Assembly (NCBI GenBank): GCA_964404285.1
Contig: CAYOJK010000004.1
Span: forward strand, 62,001 to 126,000
Length of the DNA stretch: 64,000 bases
Direction of reading: 5' to 3'
Source of the DNA: JBASEY01 sp964404285
GTDB taxonomy: Bacteria > CSSED10-310
Shown: positions 9,321-19,795 of the stretch, one piece after another
Layout: each line of letters opens with the position of its first letter
Position numbering within the stretch: the stretch's first letter is position 1
Translations under genes and position numbers: made by a program
The notes under the pieces: generated by a model
Seen by the model: the letters and a program-made list of their open reading frames with translations, nothing else
The model's database searches: none
Told to the model about the DNA's origin: nothing

Positions 9321-11215
9321 CAAATAGGCCTTTTATATTCATCAATATACTGATAACGGTTATCGTAATGATACTTATCTGTTCTGGATGTTTCAACTCA
9401 ACACCAAATCCATCATATTCTATTCAGCGATTGATCGATCCGTCCATCAGTTCAGAAATGTGGGTCTGGGACAAAGAAATGCCGAAGAAAGCCACTTCTG
9501 ACTCTCAGGACACTATAATCTATAATGTTGCTTTCGAAAAAGTGTGCCGAAATGCCATCATCTTAGAAAAACAAGGTAAATATACATGTATTTTAGATAA
9601 TCCCGGTAGTGGAAAACTTGAGTTTTGGAGCGCTGCCATAGATAAAAATAATGAAGCGCTTCCCGGCGGAGCTTCAATACAAATTACTTTGAACGGTAGA
9701 AAAAAAAGTATCTCGGAAAAATTCTCGATTACCTATATCAACTCACCGGATCTCCCCTGGATCAAATATGAAATGCCTGTGATAAATATGTTTGGACAGA
9801 TTGAATGTACTTTTGAATATGTGATGGAAGAACAGGCCATGCCCAAAGAAAGCTCCGTTTTTATCGCAACACCTGTTTTTATACCGGATGACATCACCCC
9901 TCTACCCAATGTCGTTCTTATCGTCATCGACTCGCTGAGACCAGATGAATTGGGTGCATATGGTTCACCGCTGGCCAACTCACCAACGATCGATATGCTT
10001 TCAAAACAGGGAATCTTATATTCACAAAGCCTTTCAACCTCAAGCTGGACGATTCCGTCTGTAAAAAACTTGTTAGCCGGCTATATAACTCAATTAGAAC
10101 AGCCTGAAGGAAATTTTTTAACACTCGCCGATGGTTTTACCGGCACAATGATTCAAGAATTGTATGCAGAAGCCGGATATTATACATCTGCGGTTATAGC
10201 TAACCCCTTGGTTACAAGTAAGTTCAGCTTTGAAAAAGGCTTTGATGAGTTCGATACTTTCGCTGCTCAAAAACATATAAAAGGCTCTGGTAAATTACTT
10301 AGTGAACGAATTGACGACATATCGAACCACTTGAAAAATAAGCCATTTTTTTTATTTGTTCATTTTATGGACCCTCATGACCCGTATTTACCTGATTCTC
10401 CATTCAACTTAATGAATCCGACACCTTCAGACAATGATGTTCGTAAAAAAATACATACCAGGTCATCCGGGATACTGAATCTTGAACCCCACAAATCTGA
10501 ATTGTTGCCTTTGACCGAATCAGAATCTATTTATCTACGCAACCATTACAGGAATGAGATACGGGAAGTCGACACATTTTTACATTTATCATTGCTCAGC
10601 CTACACCAATTCAACCTTTTCCCAGAAAACACCTTGATCATTGTCACTGCCGATCATGGTGAAGAATTTGGTGAACATGGTTTTTATCAGCATGGTATGT
10701 CTCTATACGAAGCCAGCGTCAGAGTTCCCTGGATCATGTCGTTTCCCCAATCATTACCGGTTAAACACATTGAACCGGGCTGGGTCTCGACAATGGATAT
10801 ACCTCCCACTCTTTCTAATTTGACACTTAACAAGTGGATACCTTCTTGGACGGGTTTTTCTCTTTATCCCAAGTCTTCCGACTATCCGGAAAACCGCCGG
10901 GGTTTTACAGTCGTTCGTTCAAGTGACGACACATCAATTCCTCGAGTGCGCTGGCGAGCAGTTTACCAAGGAGATAAAAAACTCGTGTGGACTCCATCAG
11001 CTATAAAAGCGTATGATCTTGATCGAAATCCTGAAGAACATGCTTTATTCCGGTTTTCAACATTTGAAAGACTGGAAAACAGCAATTGGGAAACAGAATG
11101 GAAAATTTTGGGAAATGCACTCGAAGATCTGATTGACAAAATCGTACCAGAAAAAGAACACGAAATGCCTTATGCTTTGATGATGCAGCTCCAAGAACTT
11201 GGCTATATCAATTGA
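9317..11215 (+). CDS. sulfatase-fold lipoprotein, copy 2
   Basis: A 632-residue tandem paralogue of the preceding gene, alignable along its whole length. It has a hydrophobic N-terminus ending at SGC (possible lipidation), an N-terminal beta-rich domain starting IQRLIDPSIS, then the sulfatase fold with D205 in VIDSLRPDE, T245 in SWTIPS at the position of the sulfatase Cys, and D446-H447 in TADHGEEFGEHG. The nucleophile motif TxPS is closer to the family of Thr/Ser-type sulfatase-like hydrolases than copy 1, which has Gly after Pro. The ATG overlaps the upstream stop (ATGA), a classic translational-coupling arrangement. It ends 20 bp from the convergent PreP gene. The substrate is unknown: sulfate or phosphate esters, or transferase activity, are all possible. 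Confidence 0.85.
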   Translation: MTNRPFIFINILITVIVMILICSGCFNSTPNPSYSIQRLIDPSISSEMWVWDKEMPKKATSDSQDTIIYNVAFEKVCRNAIILEKQGKYTCILDNPGSGKLEFWSAAIDKNNEALPGGASIQITLNGRKKSISEKFSITYINSPDLPWIKYEMPVINMFGQIECTFEYVMEEQAMPKESSVFIATPVFIPDDITPLPNVVLIVIDSLRPDELGAYGSPLANSPTIDMLSKQGILYSQSLSTSSWTIPSVKNLLAGYITQLEQPEGNFLTLADGFTGTMIQELYAEAGYYTSAVIANPLVTSKFSFEKGFDEFDTFAAQKHIKGSGKLLSERIDDISNHLKNKPFFLFVHFMDPHDPYLPDSPFNLMNPTPSDNDVRKKIHTRSSGILNLEPHKSELLPLTESESIYLRNHYRNEIREVDTFLHLSLLSLHQFNLFPENTLIIVTADHGEEFGEHGFYQHGMSLYEASVRVPWIMSFPQSLPVKHIEPGWVSTMDIPPTLSNLTLNKWIPSWTGFSLYPKSSDYPENRRGFTVVRSSDDTSIPRVRWRAVYQGDKKLVWTPSAIKAYDLDRNPEEHALFRFSTFERLENSNWETEWKILGNALEDLIDKIVPEKEHEMPYALMMQLQELGYIN

Positions 11216-11234
11216 ATCAAAAAATGTGCTGAAT

Positions 11235-14192
11235 TTATGATTTGAACCCACTTTCTTCAAGGCTCGACCGAACCAAATTCAAAGGCTTTGTCTCATCATT
11301 CTGTAAAATTTTATCCGATGTAACGATAGCTACACCTGTTTGCGCCGCATCAGCTAGATAGGTTTGAACAACTCGAATAATATCGTCGCGGGACGTGTTC
11401 AACAGACCTTTTCTGAATTGAGCGACACGATCATAAGTGATCCCGCTCAGCATTCGCTTAAACGCAACCAAGCCTTTCTCACGCGGTGACGGCGGTCTGT
11501 CGATTCCACTGATAACATCGACAATCGAATGGAAAAGGTTTTCTTCTGTAAAATCACCAGCAGCGAGCAAAGCGATAACTTCGTTGAAAGCATCCAGTGA
11601 TCGTGCGGTATGCGGATCTCTATATGTCATCATCGTGTAGATTCCTGCTGTGGGGTCAAATACAGCAAAGGCCCCATAAGCTCCACCTCTAGCCCGGATT
11701 CGTTCGTACAATGGTTTTTCCATCAGATTAGCGGCAATCGCTAAAGCCGGCGCATCAGAATGCTCATAAAAAGCGGCTTTGAATGCTTGAGCGACGTATG
11801 ACACATCCGTACTGAGAACCCATGCCTCGGGTCGAGTATCAGGCTGTGAAAACACCTCGAAATCACCACTTTCTTTCGGGCTGTCCGAGCTGTACAGCCG
11901 CCCATGAATACATTCAAGAAAATCTGTGGCATCGTCCATGTCTTCTTTCGAGCCAGTCAACCCTATACTCTCAAATGAAGTGCGACAGTAATTAGCCAGA
12001 AATGACTGAATAGATCGTGTCATTTTTTCCAGATCATCCGGTTTTAAGGCCAATAATTTTTGGATGCCGGCAGTACCGGAAATTTGATGATCGATCTGTC
12101 GCAGAGGTGACAATGTTCTGCCGGCTGCCAGCATGGCAATACGATGCCCCTGTGAAGCTGCCATTGGAATAGCATAGGCTTTCCGCATATTGATCAGTTT
12201 TTGAATACGCTCCCAATCACGCAAATCCGGCTCAGCAAGAAAATCTGCTGTTAAATCCATCATGGCCTTATGATTTCGTGGCAAGCAACGCGCACCAAGT
12301 TGTAAATTCATCCAGTATTTACCATTTATATCTCGACTCACAACCGGGCTGATGGATATTCCCCCGGTATATGTTTGCAATAAACGTCCCATCTCGATGT
12401 AGTCACGTCCCGCCGCACCCAATTCAGGGATTATGCCGGCGAACTGCATTGCAGAAATGGAAATGTTATCCGGCATAGGCTTTTTAAAATTCATCACCAT
12501 ATAAGTGACCCCATTGGTGAAAATTTCATGACGATACAACGGAATTTTTTGAATCTGAGTCTCTAATTGCGGAATTTTTTCCGGTACTGGGGAAATATCT
12601 TCCAATTCGATTGTCGGCAAACAAGATAAATCCTCTTCTCTAGCCTGATACGCTCTGAAGTCCCTAGTTTGATTCAAGATTTCCTGTTTTTCTGCTTCCG
12701 TCAGTTTGACAAGAATTGCGTCGAGTTTCTTTCGCCGAGAGGTCTCCAAGTTTTCCATTCCACCGGCTTCAGGTGATAGAATCAACGTGACACGATGGGG
12801 GTTGTTCAGCAAATACTGCTTGATCATATCCTTGAAAAACTCGGGCTTCATGGCCATTGTTCTCAAATCATCAAGAATTTCATGAACCTTCAATGATTGA
12901 GCAAAATCACCGCCCTTCAACAGAATATTCATTCCTTTAAATATCATCGATAAACCCAGAGGTATTCCGTGATCGCCTTTGATTTCAAGAGATGAAAATT
13001 CGAGTTCATGAAGCGCTGCCACTATTTCTGCTTCTGTAAATCCTTTTTCAGCTACCTCTTCGATGGTTTTCAGAATCAGAGCTTCAACAGCATCGGCATT
13101 TGATTCGTCAACATCTTTCAGACCAGCGCCAAATAAGGACTCGGAAAAAGACATGTCAAAACTGATCGGCGCCAAACCATTCCCAAGACCGGAACTCAGT
13201 AATGTCCGATTTAAAATCGAAGAAGAATCGCCGGCTAAAAGGATATTTAGCAGTAAAAGGTTTATATTATCCATAATTTCCGACGCTCGAGCCAATTTCC
13301 ACATCACCGCCACAAACGATTTATTCTGGACAGATTCGTGCTGTGATACCGGATAGGTGGCACGTATTCGTTGTGGAGAACTATATGGTTTTTGAAACGG
13401 AACAGGATCAGCAGGCTTGGACGGTTCAAATTCCGTCATGACTTTTTGATGAATTTTTTCCGTCAACTGTTCTAGTGGAATATCCCCAAATGTGAAAAAA
13501 TACGCATTCGATGGATGATAAAATCGACGGTGAAAATTCACCCATTCCTGATAGGTCAAATCAGGAATATATGCAGGGTTACCACCAGATGTATTTGCAT
13601 AGGTCAGATCAGGGAAAAGCGCTTTTTTCCATGCTTCATAAAAAAGCCTCACCGGATTGCTCATCGCCCCCTTCATCTCATTATAAACCACGCCCCGGTA
13701 TTCCAAAGGCGATGTTGGATCACCATCCACGCTGAACTCGTAGCGCCAGCCTTCCTGCAAAAAAGTGTTTTTATCGAGCAGCGGAAAAAAGGCTGCATCC
13801 ATGTAAATATCCATCAGGTTGAAAAAGTCTTTTTTATTGCAACTTGCGAATGGATATCCGGTAAAATCTGCTGAAGTCATTGCATTGATAAAGGTATTCA
13901 ACGAACGTCCCGTCAAGTTATGATAACTTTTAACCGGATAGTTTTTGGAACCTTCAAGGACTCCGTGTTCCAAAATATGTGCTACGCCGGTTGAATCCGA
14001 TGGATATGTCGGAAAGGCAACCATAAAAACATTGTTAGTGTCATCGCTGCTCATGTGAACCATCCGGCTACCCAATACTTCATGCTCCAGTTCGTAATAA
14101 ACAAGCTGCAACCTCGGCACCGACTCCTGCCTGAGAATCTTGAAGTGATGTAATACATCCCCTGTTTTCAAATTCGGATTTCGTGTGTCCAT
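11235..14192 (-). CDS. M16C metallopeptidase (PreP/falcilysin type), copy 2 of pair
   Basis: A large zinc peptidase that degrades peptides inside a closed chamber. The inverted zinc motif HxxEH is H72-I-L-E75-H76, followed by GVLEGS and KSYHNLTGRSLNTF as in presequence proteases, with the third ligand expected in YNEMKGAMSN about 100 residues later. The length (985 residues) fits the single-chain PreP form with both halves. No signal peptide is seen, so it is probably cytoplasmic. I chose the ATG at 14192 rather than 14228 because AAAGGAG lies about 7 bp before it, and because the first 12 residues of the longer form have no counterpart in the paralogue beyond chance. It is the downstream member of a tandem pair with the gene at 14373-17318. 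Confidence 0.93.
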   Translation of the reverse strand: MDTRNPNLKTGDVLHHFKILRQESVPRLQLVYYELEHEVLGSRMVHMSSDDTNNVFMVAFPTYPSDSTGVAHILEHGVLEGSKNYPVKSYHNLTGRSLNTFINAMTSADFTGYPFASCNKKDFFNLMDIYMDAAFFPLLDKNTFLQEGWRYEFSVDGDPTSPLEYRGVVYNEMKGAMSNPVRLFYEAWKKALFPDLTYANTSGGNPAYIPDLTYQEWVNFHRRFYHPSNAYFFTFGDIPLEQLTEKIHQKVMTEFEPSKPADPVPFQKPYSSPQRIRATYPVSQHESVQNKSFVAVMWKLARASEIMDNINLLLLNILLAGDSSSILNRTLLSSGLGNGLAPISFDMSFSESLFGAGLKDVDESNADAVEALILKTIEEVAEKGFTEAEIVAALHELEFSSLEIKGDHGIPLGLSMIFKGMNILLKGGDFAQSLKVHEILDDLRTMAMKPEFFKDMIKQYLLNNPHRVTLILSPEAGGMENLETSRRKKLDAILVKLTEAEKQEILNQTRDFRAYQAREEDLSCLPTIELEDISPVPEKIPQLETQIQKIPLYRHEIFTNGVTYMVMNFKKPMPDNISISAMQFAGIIPELGAAGRDYIEMGRLLQTYTGGISISPVVSRDINGKYWMNLQLGARCLPRNHKAMMDLTADFLAEPDLRDWERIQKLINMRKAYAIPMAASQGHRIAMLAAGRTLSPLRQIDHQISGTAGIQKLLALKPDDLEKMTRSIQSFLANYCRTSFESIGLTGSKEDMDDATDFLECIHGRLYSSDSPKESGDFEVFSQPDTRPEAWVLSTDVSYVAQAFKAAFYEHSDAPALAIAANLMEKPLYERIRARGGAYGAFAVFDPTAGIYTMMTYRDPHTARSLDAFNEVIALLAAGDFTEENLFHSIVDVISGIDRPPSPREKGLVAFKRMLSGITYDRVAQFRKGLLNTSRDDIIRVVQTYLADAAQTGVAIVTSDKILQNDETKPLNLVRSSLEESGFKS

Positions 14193-14372
14193 TTTAGACT
14201 CCTTTCCAATCGTAAAAACCCGATCCAACTTCCAACCTTATCGAATAATACAAATAGTTATCAATGATTGTTTTTAAGAAAGAACACTCCATTATTTATT
14301 TATGAGATAGACAAACATATTTCTGAAGAAAAAGCTTGTTCTCAACTGTGATATCGAATGAATGTATCGGTA

Positions 14373-17318
14373 TCAATTTTCTTCTAAACTCAATCGAACC
14401 AAATTCAAAGGTTTCGTTTCATCGTTTTGCAAAATTTCATCCGATGTGACAATGGCTATACCTGTTTGTGCCGTATTGGATAGATATGTTTGGACCACTC
14501 GAACAATATCGTCACGTGTTGTACTTAAAAGACGTTTTCTAAACCGTGCTATGTGTTCATAAGTGATTCCACTCAATTTCCGTCTAAAAGCTATCAGGCC
14601 TTTCTCACGTGGCGACGGTGGCTTGTCGATTTCACTGATAGCATCGACAATCGAATGAAAAAGGTCTTCCTTTGTAAAATCTCCTGCAGCATACAATTTA
14701 ACGATTTCATCGAATGCCTCTAAAGATTGCGCTGTATGGGGGTCTCTATACGTCATCATTGTGTAAATTCCTGCTGTTGGGTCAAATTCGGCAAATGCCC
14801 CGTATGCGCCACCCCAAGCCCGGATTCGTTCATACAGTGGTTTTTCCATCAATTTGGCGACAACTGTCAATGCCGGAGCGTCGGCATGCTCGTAGTGTAC
14901 AGCTTTGAACGCTTGAGCAACATATGACACATCCGTACTGAGAACCCATGCTTCAGGTTGTGTAGCGCCTTTTGAAAACAACTCAAAATCACCGCTTTTT
15001 TCGGAATAATCCGTGGTGTACAGCCGCTCATGAATGTGTCCAAGATAACCTGTTGCATCGTCCATAGCTTCTTTTGAGCCTGTCAATCCTATAGCCTCAA
15101 ACGAAGTGCGACAATAATTAGCCAAACAAGACTGAATCGACTGTGCAATTCCTTCTAAATCCTCAGATTTCAATCCGAGTAACCTTTGAATTCCTGCAGT
15201 ACCCGAAATTTGGTGGTCAACTTGTCGCAGAGGTGACAATGCTCTACCCGCTGCTAGTTTGGCAATATGATGCCCTCGCGAAGCCGCCTCAGGAATGGCG
15301 TATGCTTTCCGCATATTGGTCAGTTTTTGAATATGTTCCCAATCGCTCAAGTCTGGTTCGACAAGGAAATCGGCTGCCAGACCCATCATAGCCTTGTGGT
15401 TTCGTGGTAAGCACCGTGCACTGAGCAGCAAGTTCATCCAGTATTTCCCATTTACATCTCGAACCACCTTTGGACTGATGAAAAGTCCGCCAGTATAGGT
15501 TTGCAATAAGCGACCCATCTCGATGTAATTTCGCCCTGCGGCGCCGAGTTCCGGGATTATATCGACAAATTGCATGGCAGAAATAGAAATATTATCCGGC
15601 AAAGGCCTTTTATAGCTCATCTGCATGTAGGTGATCCCGTTAGTGAATATTTCATGACGATACAATGGAATATGCTGTATCCGTGTCTCCTCTTGTGGAA
15701 TTTTTTCCGGCGCCGGGGAAATATCTTCCAACTCGATTGTCGGCAAACAGGACAAATCCTCTTCTTTTGCTTGAAATTCTCGAAGTTCTTGAGTTTGATT
15801 CAAGATCGCCTGTTTTCTTGCTTCCGTGAGCCGTGCTTGAACACTATCGAGTTTCTTACGCCGTGAGGCTTCCAAATTTTCCATTCCACCAGCTTCGGGT
15901 GAAAGAACTAACGTGACTCGATGGGGATTATTCAGCAGGTACTGATTGATCATATCCTTAAAAAATTGGGGCTTCGCAGCTTCTTTCCTCAAGTCATCAA
16001 GAATATCGTGTATCTTCAACGCTTGGACGAAATCCCCGCCCTTCAATAGAATATTCATTCCTTTGAATATCATGTATAAACCTAGAGGTAATCCATAATC
16101 ACCTTTGATTTCAAGAGAAGAAAATTCAAGTTCATGAAGCGCCGCCTCTATTTCTGCTTCTGTAAATCCTTTTTCAGCTACTTCCTCGAGGGTTTTTAAA
16201 ATGAGGGCCTCAACAGCATTCGCATTTGATTCATTCACATCTTTTAAACCAACTCCAAATATGGATTCGGATAAAGAATCTTCGAAACCGATTGGCGCCA
16301 GGCCATTTCCAAGACCTGAGTTCAGTAATGTTCGATTTAAAATTGAAGAAGAATCACCTGCCAATAAAATGCTTAGAAGCGTAAAACGTATATTTTCCAG
16401 GATCTCTGATACATGAATCAGTTTCCAAATCACAGCGACAAATGATTTATTTTGTATAGACTCATGTTTTGCTACTGGATAAGTGGTGTGTATCTGCTTT
16501 GGAGCATTAAATAGCTTTTGAAGCGGAACAGGGTCGACAGGCTTTGATGGTTTGAATTCCTTCATAACTTTTTGATGAATTTTTTCTGTCAATTGGTCCA
16601 GAGGAATATCTCCGAATGTAAAAAAATACGCATTCGAAGGATGATAAAACCGGCTATGAAAATCCACCCATTCCTGATAGGTCAAATCTGGAATATGTGC
16701 GGGATCACCGCCTGACGTGTGTGCATAGGTTAAATCAGGAAAAAGCGCTTTTAAGCCGGCTTCAATAAAAAGTGACACCGGATTACTCATATCACCTTTC
16801 ATTTCATTGTAAACAATCCCTCGATATTCTAGTGGCGAGCTTGGATCGTCATCGACGCCGAATTCGTGCCGCCATCCCTCCTGCAAAAAGGTATTTTTAT
16901 GGAGCAAAGGAAAAAAGGCTGCATCCAAATAGATATCCATCACATTGAAAAAGTCCTTTTTGTTGCAACTGGCGAATGGATATCCGGTAAAATCCGCGCT
17001 TGTGAACGCATTGCTAAACGTGTTTAAAGAACGTCCAGCTAAATTATGAAAACTTTTAACAGGATAATTTTTAGATCCTTCAAGAACCCCATGCTCCAAA
17101 ATATGCGCTACACCGGTTGAATCCGATGGATATGTAGGAAAAGCCACCATGAACGCGTTGTTCGTGTCATCACTGCTCATGTGAACCATCCGGCTACCCA
17201 GCAATTCATGTTCCAATTCATAATAAACCAACTGAAGCTTCGGCACTGCAATCTGCCTGACAATCTTGAAGCGATGCAATACATCTCCTTTTTTCAATTT
17301 TGGATTTCGTCTATCCAT
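14373..17318 (-). CDS. M16C metallopeptidase (PreP/falcilysin type), copy 1 of pair
   Basis: A 981-residue M16C peptidase, highly similar throughout to the gene directly downstream. The zinc motif is H72-I-L-E75-H76, the same positions as in the partner, and the C-terminal half carries the Arg/Tyr substrate-grip region (PLYERIRAWGGAYGAF). The start at 17318 is supported by AAGGAG 6 bp upstream; the longer form from 17339 adds seven residues without a ribosome site. Substitutions are spread evenly along the pair with no region of perfect identity, so the duplication is not recent. Both copies keep the catalytic residues, so both are probably active. About 180 bp separate the two genes, with no hairpin that I noticed. 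Confidence 0.93.
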   Translation of the reverse strand: MDRRNPKLKKGDVLHRFKIVRQIAVPKLQLVYYELEHELLGSRMVHMSSDDTNNAFMVAFPTYPSDSTGVAHILEHGVLEGSKNYPVKSFHNLAGRSLNTFSNAFTSADFTGYPFASCNKKDFFNVMDIYLDAAFFPLLHKNTFLQEGWRHEFGVDDDPSSPLEYRGIVYNEMKGDMSNPVSLFIEAGLKALFPDLTYAHTSGGDPAHIPDLTYQEWVDFHSRFYHPSNAYFFTFGDIPLDQLTEKIHQKVMKEFKPSKPVDPVPLQKLFNAPKQIHTTYPVAKHESIQNKSFVAVIWKLIHVSEILENIRFTLLSILLAGDSSSILNRTLLNSGLGNGLAPIGFEDSLSESIFGVGLKDVNESNANAVEALILKTLEEVAEKGFTEAEIEAALHELEFSSLEIKGDYGLPLGLYMIFKGMNILLKGGDFVQALKIHDILDDLRKEAAKPQFFKDMINQYLLNNPHRVTLVLSPEAGGMENLEASRRKKLDSVQARLTEARKQAILNQTQELREFQAKEEDLSCLPTIELEDISPAPEKIPQEETRIQHIPLYRHEIFTNGITYMQMSYKRPLPDNISISAMQFVDIIPELGAAGRNYIEMGRLLQTYTGGLFISPKVVRDVNGKYWMNLLLSARCLPRNHKAMMGLAADFLVEPDLSDWEHIQKLTNMRKAYAIPEAASRGHHIAKLAAGRALSPLRQVDHQISGTAGIQRLLGLKSEDLEGIAQSIQSCLANYCRTSFEAIGLTGSKEAMDDATGYLGHIHERLYTTDYSEKSGDFELFSKGATQPEAWVLSTDVSYVAQAFKAVHYEHADAPALTVVAKLMEKPLYERIRAWGGAYGAFAEFDPTAGIYTMMTYRDPHTAQSLEAFDEIVKLYAAGDFTKEDLFHSIVDAISEIDKPPSPREKGLIAFRRKLSGITYEHIARFRKRLLSTTRDDIVRVVQTYLSNTAQTGIAIVTSDEILQNDETKPLNLVRLSLEEN

Positions 17319-17441
17319 TCCGGACTCCTTTTTAACCATTCATCATCTAGTTAACCAATTGACCCTATCGAATACCGAATTCAAATCGCAATACTTTTTT
17401 TTCAGATCAGAACTGAACAATAGTATTTTTAATGTAGTGTC

Positions 17442-18236
17442 TTAAAATTGTGCCAAAAACCGTGAAAAGATATCAATAAAAGTTTTCGGTTGATCAATAA
17501 ACGGCCAGTGTCCCGATTCTGCCACCACCTCATGCGGAACATCCTCTTGTTTCAGCATTTCCATGGATTCTTTGCAAATGCCAGAAGGCGTCGCTGCTAT
17601 GTATAGTTTCGGTATAGCTAAAGCTTTCAAGCGTTTGACCGCTGTTTTGGTTTCTGAAAAATCCAATAAGTTACGACTATTCAGATGAAATTGATCGGCA
17701 TCGGCAAAACTCATCGATGCAAAATATCCCCGCTGAGCCTTGCTTGATAAACCATTTTGATAGACAGCATCTTTTAGCTGATCAAATCCATATCGATTGA
17801 ATTCATCCAGATTATAAACCATCGCTCGGCTTGAAAAGGTGCAATCACCTTGTGTCAAATTTCCTTCGACGTCCATAAAACCCGAAAATGGATGATCCGG
17901 ATGCTCACACGCCAATTGCCCAATGACGCCTCCCATCGAATGACCAACCACAACCATCAAACCATTGACATGCTGTCGGCTAATTTTAATGATCAACTCA
18001 GCATACTCATTCAAATCAAAGCATTTTTTTGCTGGCAAACTTTTCCCATAATTGGGTAGATCAGGCACAAAATGATTCCAGCGTTGCACTTCCAGAACAT
18101 CATTATGATCCGTAAAAATTTTTTCAAAACACAAACCTGATTCACCCAGACCATGGATATATACAATCGTTCCACGTGGATTCGACGTCATTTTTTTACG
18201 AAAAAACATATTTTCAAAATAATATTGCGATATCAT
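17442..18236 (-). CDS. alpha/beta hydrolase
   Basis: A 264-residue alpha/beta-hydrolase-fold enzyme. The nucleophile elbow is GHSMGG with Ser100, the oxyanion-hole region is HGLGESG (about residues 28-34), and the catalytic His is probably the one in ESGHWPFIDQP close to the C-terminus. There is no signal peptide, so it should be cytoplasmic. Sequence alone does not tell whether the substrate is an ester, a lactone or a peptide. I preferred the ATG at 18236 because AAAGGAG is 5 bp upstream; the ATG at 18251 has its Shine-Dalgarno only 2 bp away. It lies downstream of nothing on its strand and is divergent from the C1 peptidase pair. Confidence 0.88.
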   Translation of the reverse strand: MISQYYFENMFFRKKMTSNPRGTIVYIHGLGESGLCFEKIFTDHNDVLEVQRWNHFVPDLPNYGKSLPAKKCFDLNEYAELIIKISRQHVNGLMVVVGHSMGGVIGQLACEHPDHPFSGFMDVEGNLTQGDCTFSSRAMVYNLDEFNRYGFDQLKDAVYQNGLSSKAQRGYFASMSFADADQFHLNSRNLLDFSETKTAVKRLKALAIPKLYIAATPSGICKESMEMLKQEDVPHEVVAESGHWPFIDQPKTFIDIFSRFLAQF

Positions 18237-18402
18237 TTTTTCTCCTTTCATCAGGAGGCATTATTCTTCAGGTTTTTTTGAATGTCCAGCAAAAACATCT
18301 TTTATCCATCTGATTTATCTTGAAAATTTCCGCATTTAATGATATCGGATTTTGCGGGTTGATTCAGTTATTGGAATTTCGTAACAGGAAGGAGATTAAC
18401 AA

Positions 18403-19740
18403 ATGGCAAAATCAAGGTTTGACGGTGAGTTGAGTCTGGATTTGCTGGCGCAACTTGAGAAGGAAACAGTTTCAGACCCGGCGTTTTCAATCGCTATGAA
18501 TGCCGCAACCCGGGGTAACCTGAAAGAACTTGTTCTCAATCGCCAGGTATTGAACCAAAGCAATTTTATGTATTCCACCGAGGTGGAAAATAAGGCGGAG
18601 ATTACCGATCAGAAACGATCGGGGACGTGCTGGATGTATGCCGATGTCAATTGGTTACGGCTTGAAACCATGCGCGCACACAAGATGGAATCCATCACGT
18701 TTTCGCACAATTTCGTCATGTTTTATGACAAATTAGAAAAAGCCAATTTGTTCTTAAATGCAATTATTGAACGACGTAATTGGCCTATCGATGACCGCGA
18801 AGTCATGCATTTACTGAAATCTCCTGCCGGCGATGGAGGCGAATGGGCCCTTTTTAGAAATGTCGTCAACAAGTATGGACTGGTTCCTATGGAAATCATG
18901 CCCGATACAGCCAACAAAGAAAACTCCCGTTTTTTGAACTCGGTATTGTTTTTTAAACTGCGGGAATTTGCTGCAGAACTGCGTGATTTAGCTGCAAAAG
19001 GAAAATCAGAAGCGACTTTATACAAACGTAAAGTTGATATGATGGAAATAGTCTTTCGGATATTAGTTATTTTCCTTGGTATGCCTCCGGAAAAATTCGA
19101 TTGGAGCTGGCGTGACAAAGACAAAAAATATCACCAAGAAATTGGATTGACACCCCATGAGTTTGCCAAGAAGTATATTCCATTGAATCTGGATGAAATG
19201 TACTGTCTGGCTAACAGCCCTCTTGAACGCACACCGTATGGAAAGGTTTATACCCAAAAACTTTTCAACAATGCTGTCGATGGCGGTATCTGGTCCTGGT
19301 TGAACCTTCCGATGAAAGATCTGAAAAATTATGCGTTAAAAATGCTGAATAAAGATGATCACGTGCTGTTCGGCTGCGATGTGCTGCAGCAAAGCCATTC
19401 CAAACTCGGCATTTTGCACCATGATATCTATCAGATGGAGCCGTTCTTCAAGACCACCTTTAACGGTGACAGACCTTGGAGATTTGATTACGGTCAATCA
19501 GTATATACCCATTGCATGGTGCTGGCTGGTGTTGAACTGGTAAATAAAAAACCCGTCAGATGGAAAGTGGAAAATAGTTGGGGCAGCGACGTCGGCCAAA
19601 AAGGATTTTTTACTATGTCCGATAAATGGTTCGACGAACACATGATTATTGTCTGGGTTCCAAAAAAATATATGACAAAAGAACATCTTAAACTGGTCGA
19701 GCAGGAACCGATCATTCTGCCACCGTGGTTTCCGATCTGA
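18403..19740 (+). CDS. bleomycin hydrolase / PepC-type C1 aminopeptidase, copy 1
   Basis: A cysteine aminopeptidase of family C1B, normally a cytoplasmic hexameric barrel that trims peptides from the N-terminus. The catalytic residues are Q70 and C76 in QKRSGTCW, H370 in THCMVLAG and N391 in VENSWG. The 445-residue length is typical. There is no signal peptide. AAGGAG lies 8 bp before the ATG, and a fair promoter-like pair (TTGATT, 17 bp, TAACAG) is just upstream. It is followed after 55 bp by a paralogue with all active-site residues at nearly the same positions. In family members the C-terminal residues regulate the active site; here the end is LPPWFPI, shared in style with copy 2 (LPPWHVMA). 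Confidence 0.95.
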   Translation: MAKSRFDGELSLDLLAQLEKETVSDPAFSIAMNAATRGNLKELVLNRQVLNQSNFMYSTEVENKAEITDQKRSGTCWMYADVNWLRLETMRAHKMESITFSHNFVMFYDKLEKANLFLNAIIERRNWPIDDREVMHLLKSPAGDGGEWALFRNVVNKYGLVPMEIMPDTANKENSRFLNSVLFFKLREFAAELRDLAAKGKSEATLYKRKVDMMEIVFRILVIFLGMPPEKFDWSWRDKDKKYHQEIGLTPHEFAKKYIPLNLDEMYCLANSPLERTPYGKVYTQKLFNNAVDGGIWSWLNLPMKDLKNYALKMLNKDDHVLFGCDVLQQSHSKLGILHHDIYQMEPFFKTTFNGDRPWRFDYGQSVYTHCMVLAGVELVNKKPVRWKVENSWGSDVGQKGFFTMSDKWFDEHMIIVWVPKKYMTKEHLKLVEQEPIILPPWFPI

Positions 19741-19795
19741 TCGGATCCGATAAATGACAGGCAGACATTCAAATAGAACAATGAAGGAGACGGTC

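Noticed and set aside
11216..11234. Terminator between convergent sulfatase and PreP genes
   Set aside because: The 19-bp gap has no inverted repeat.
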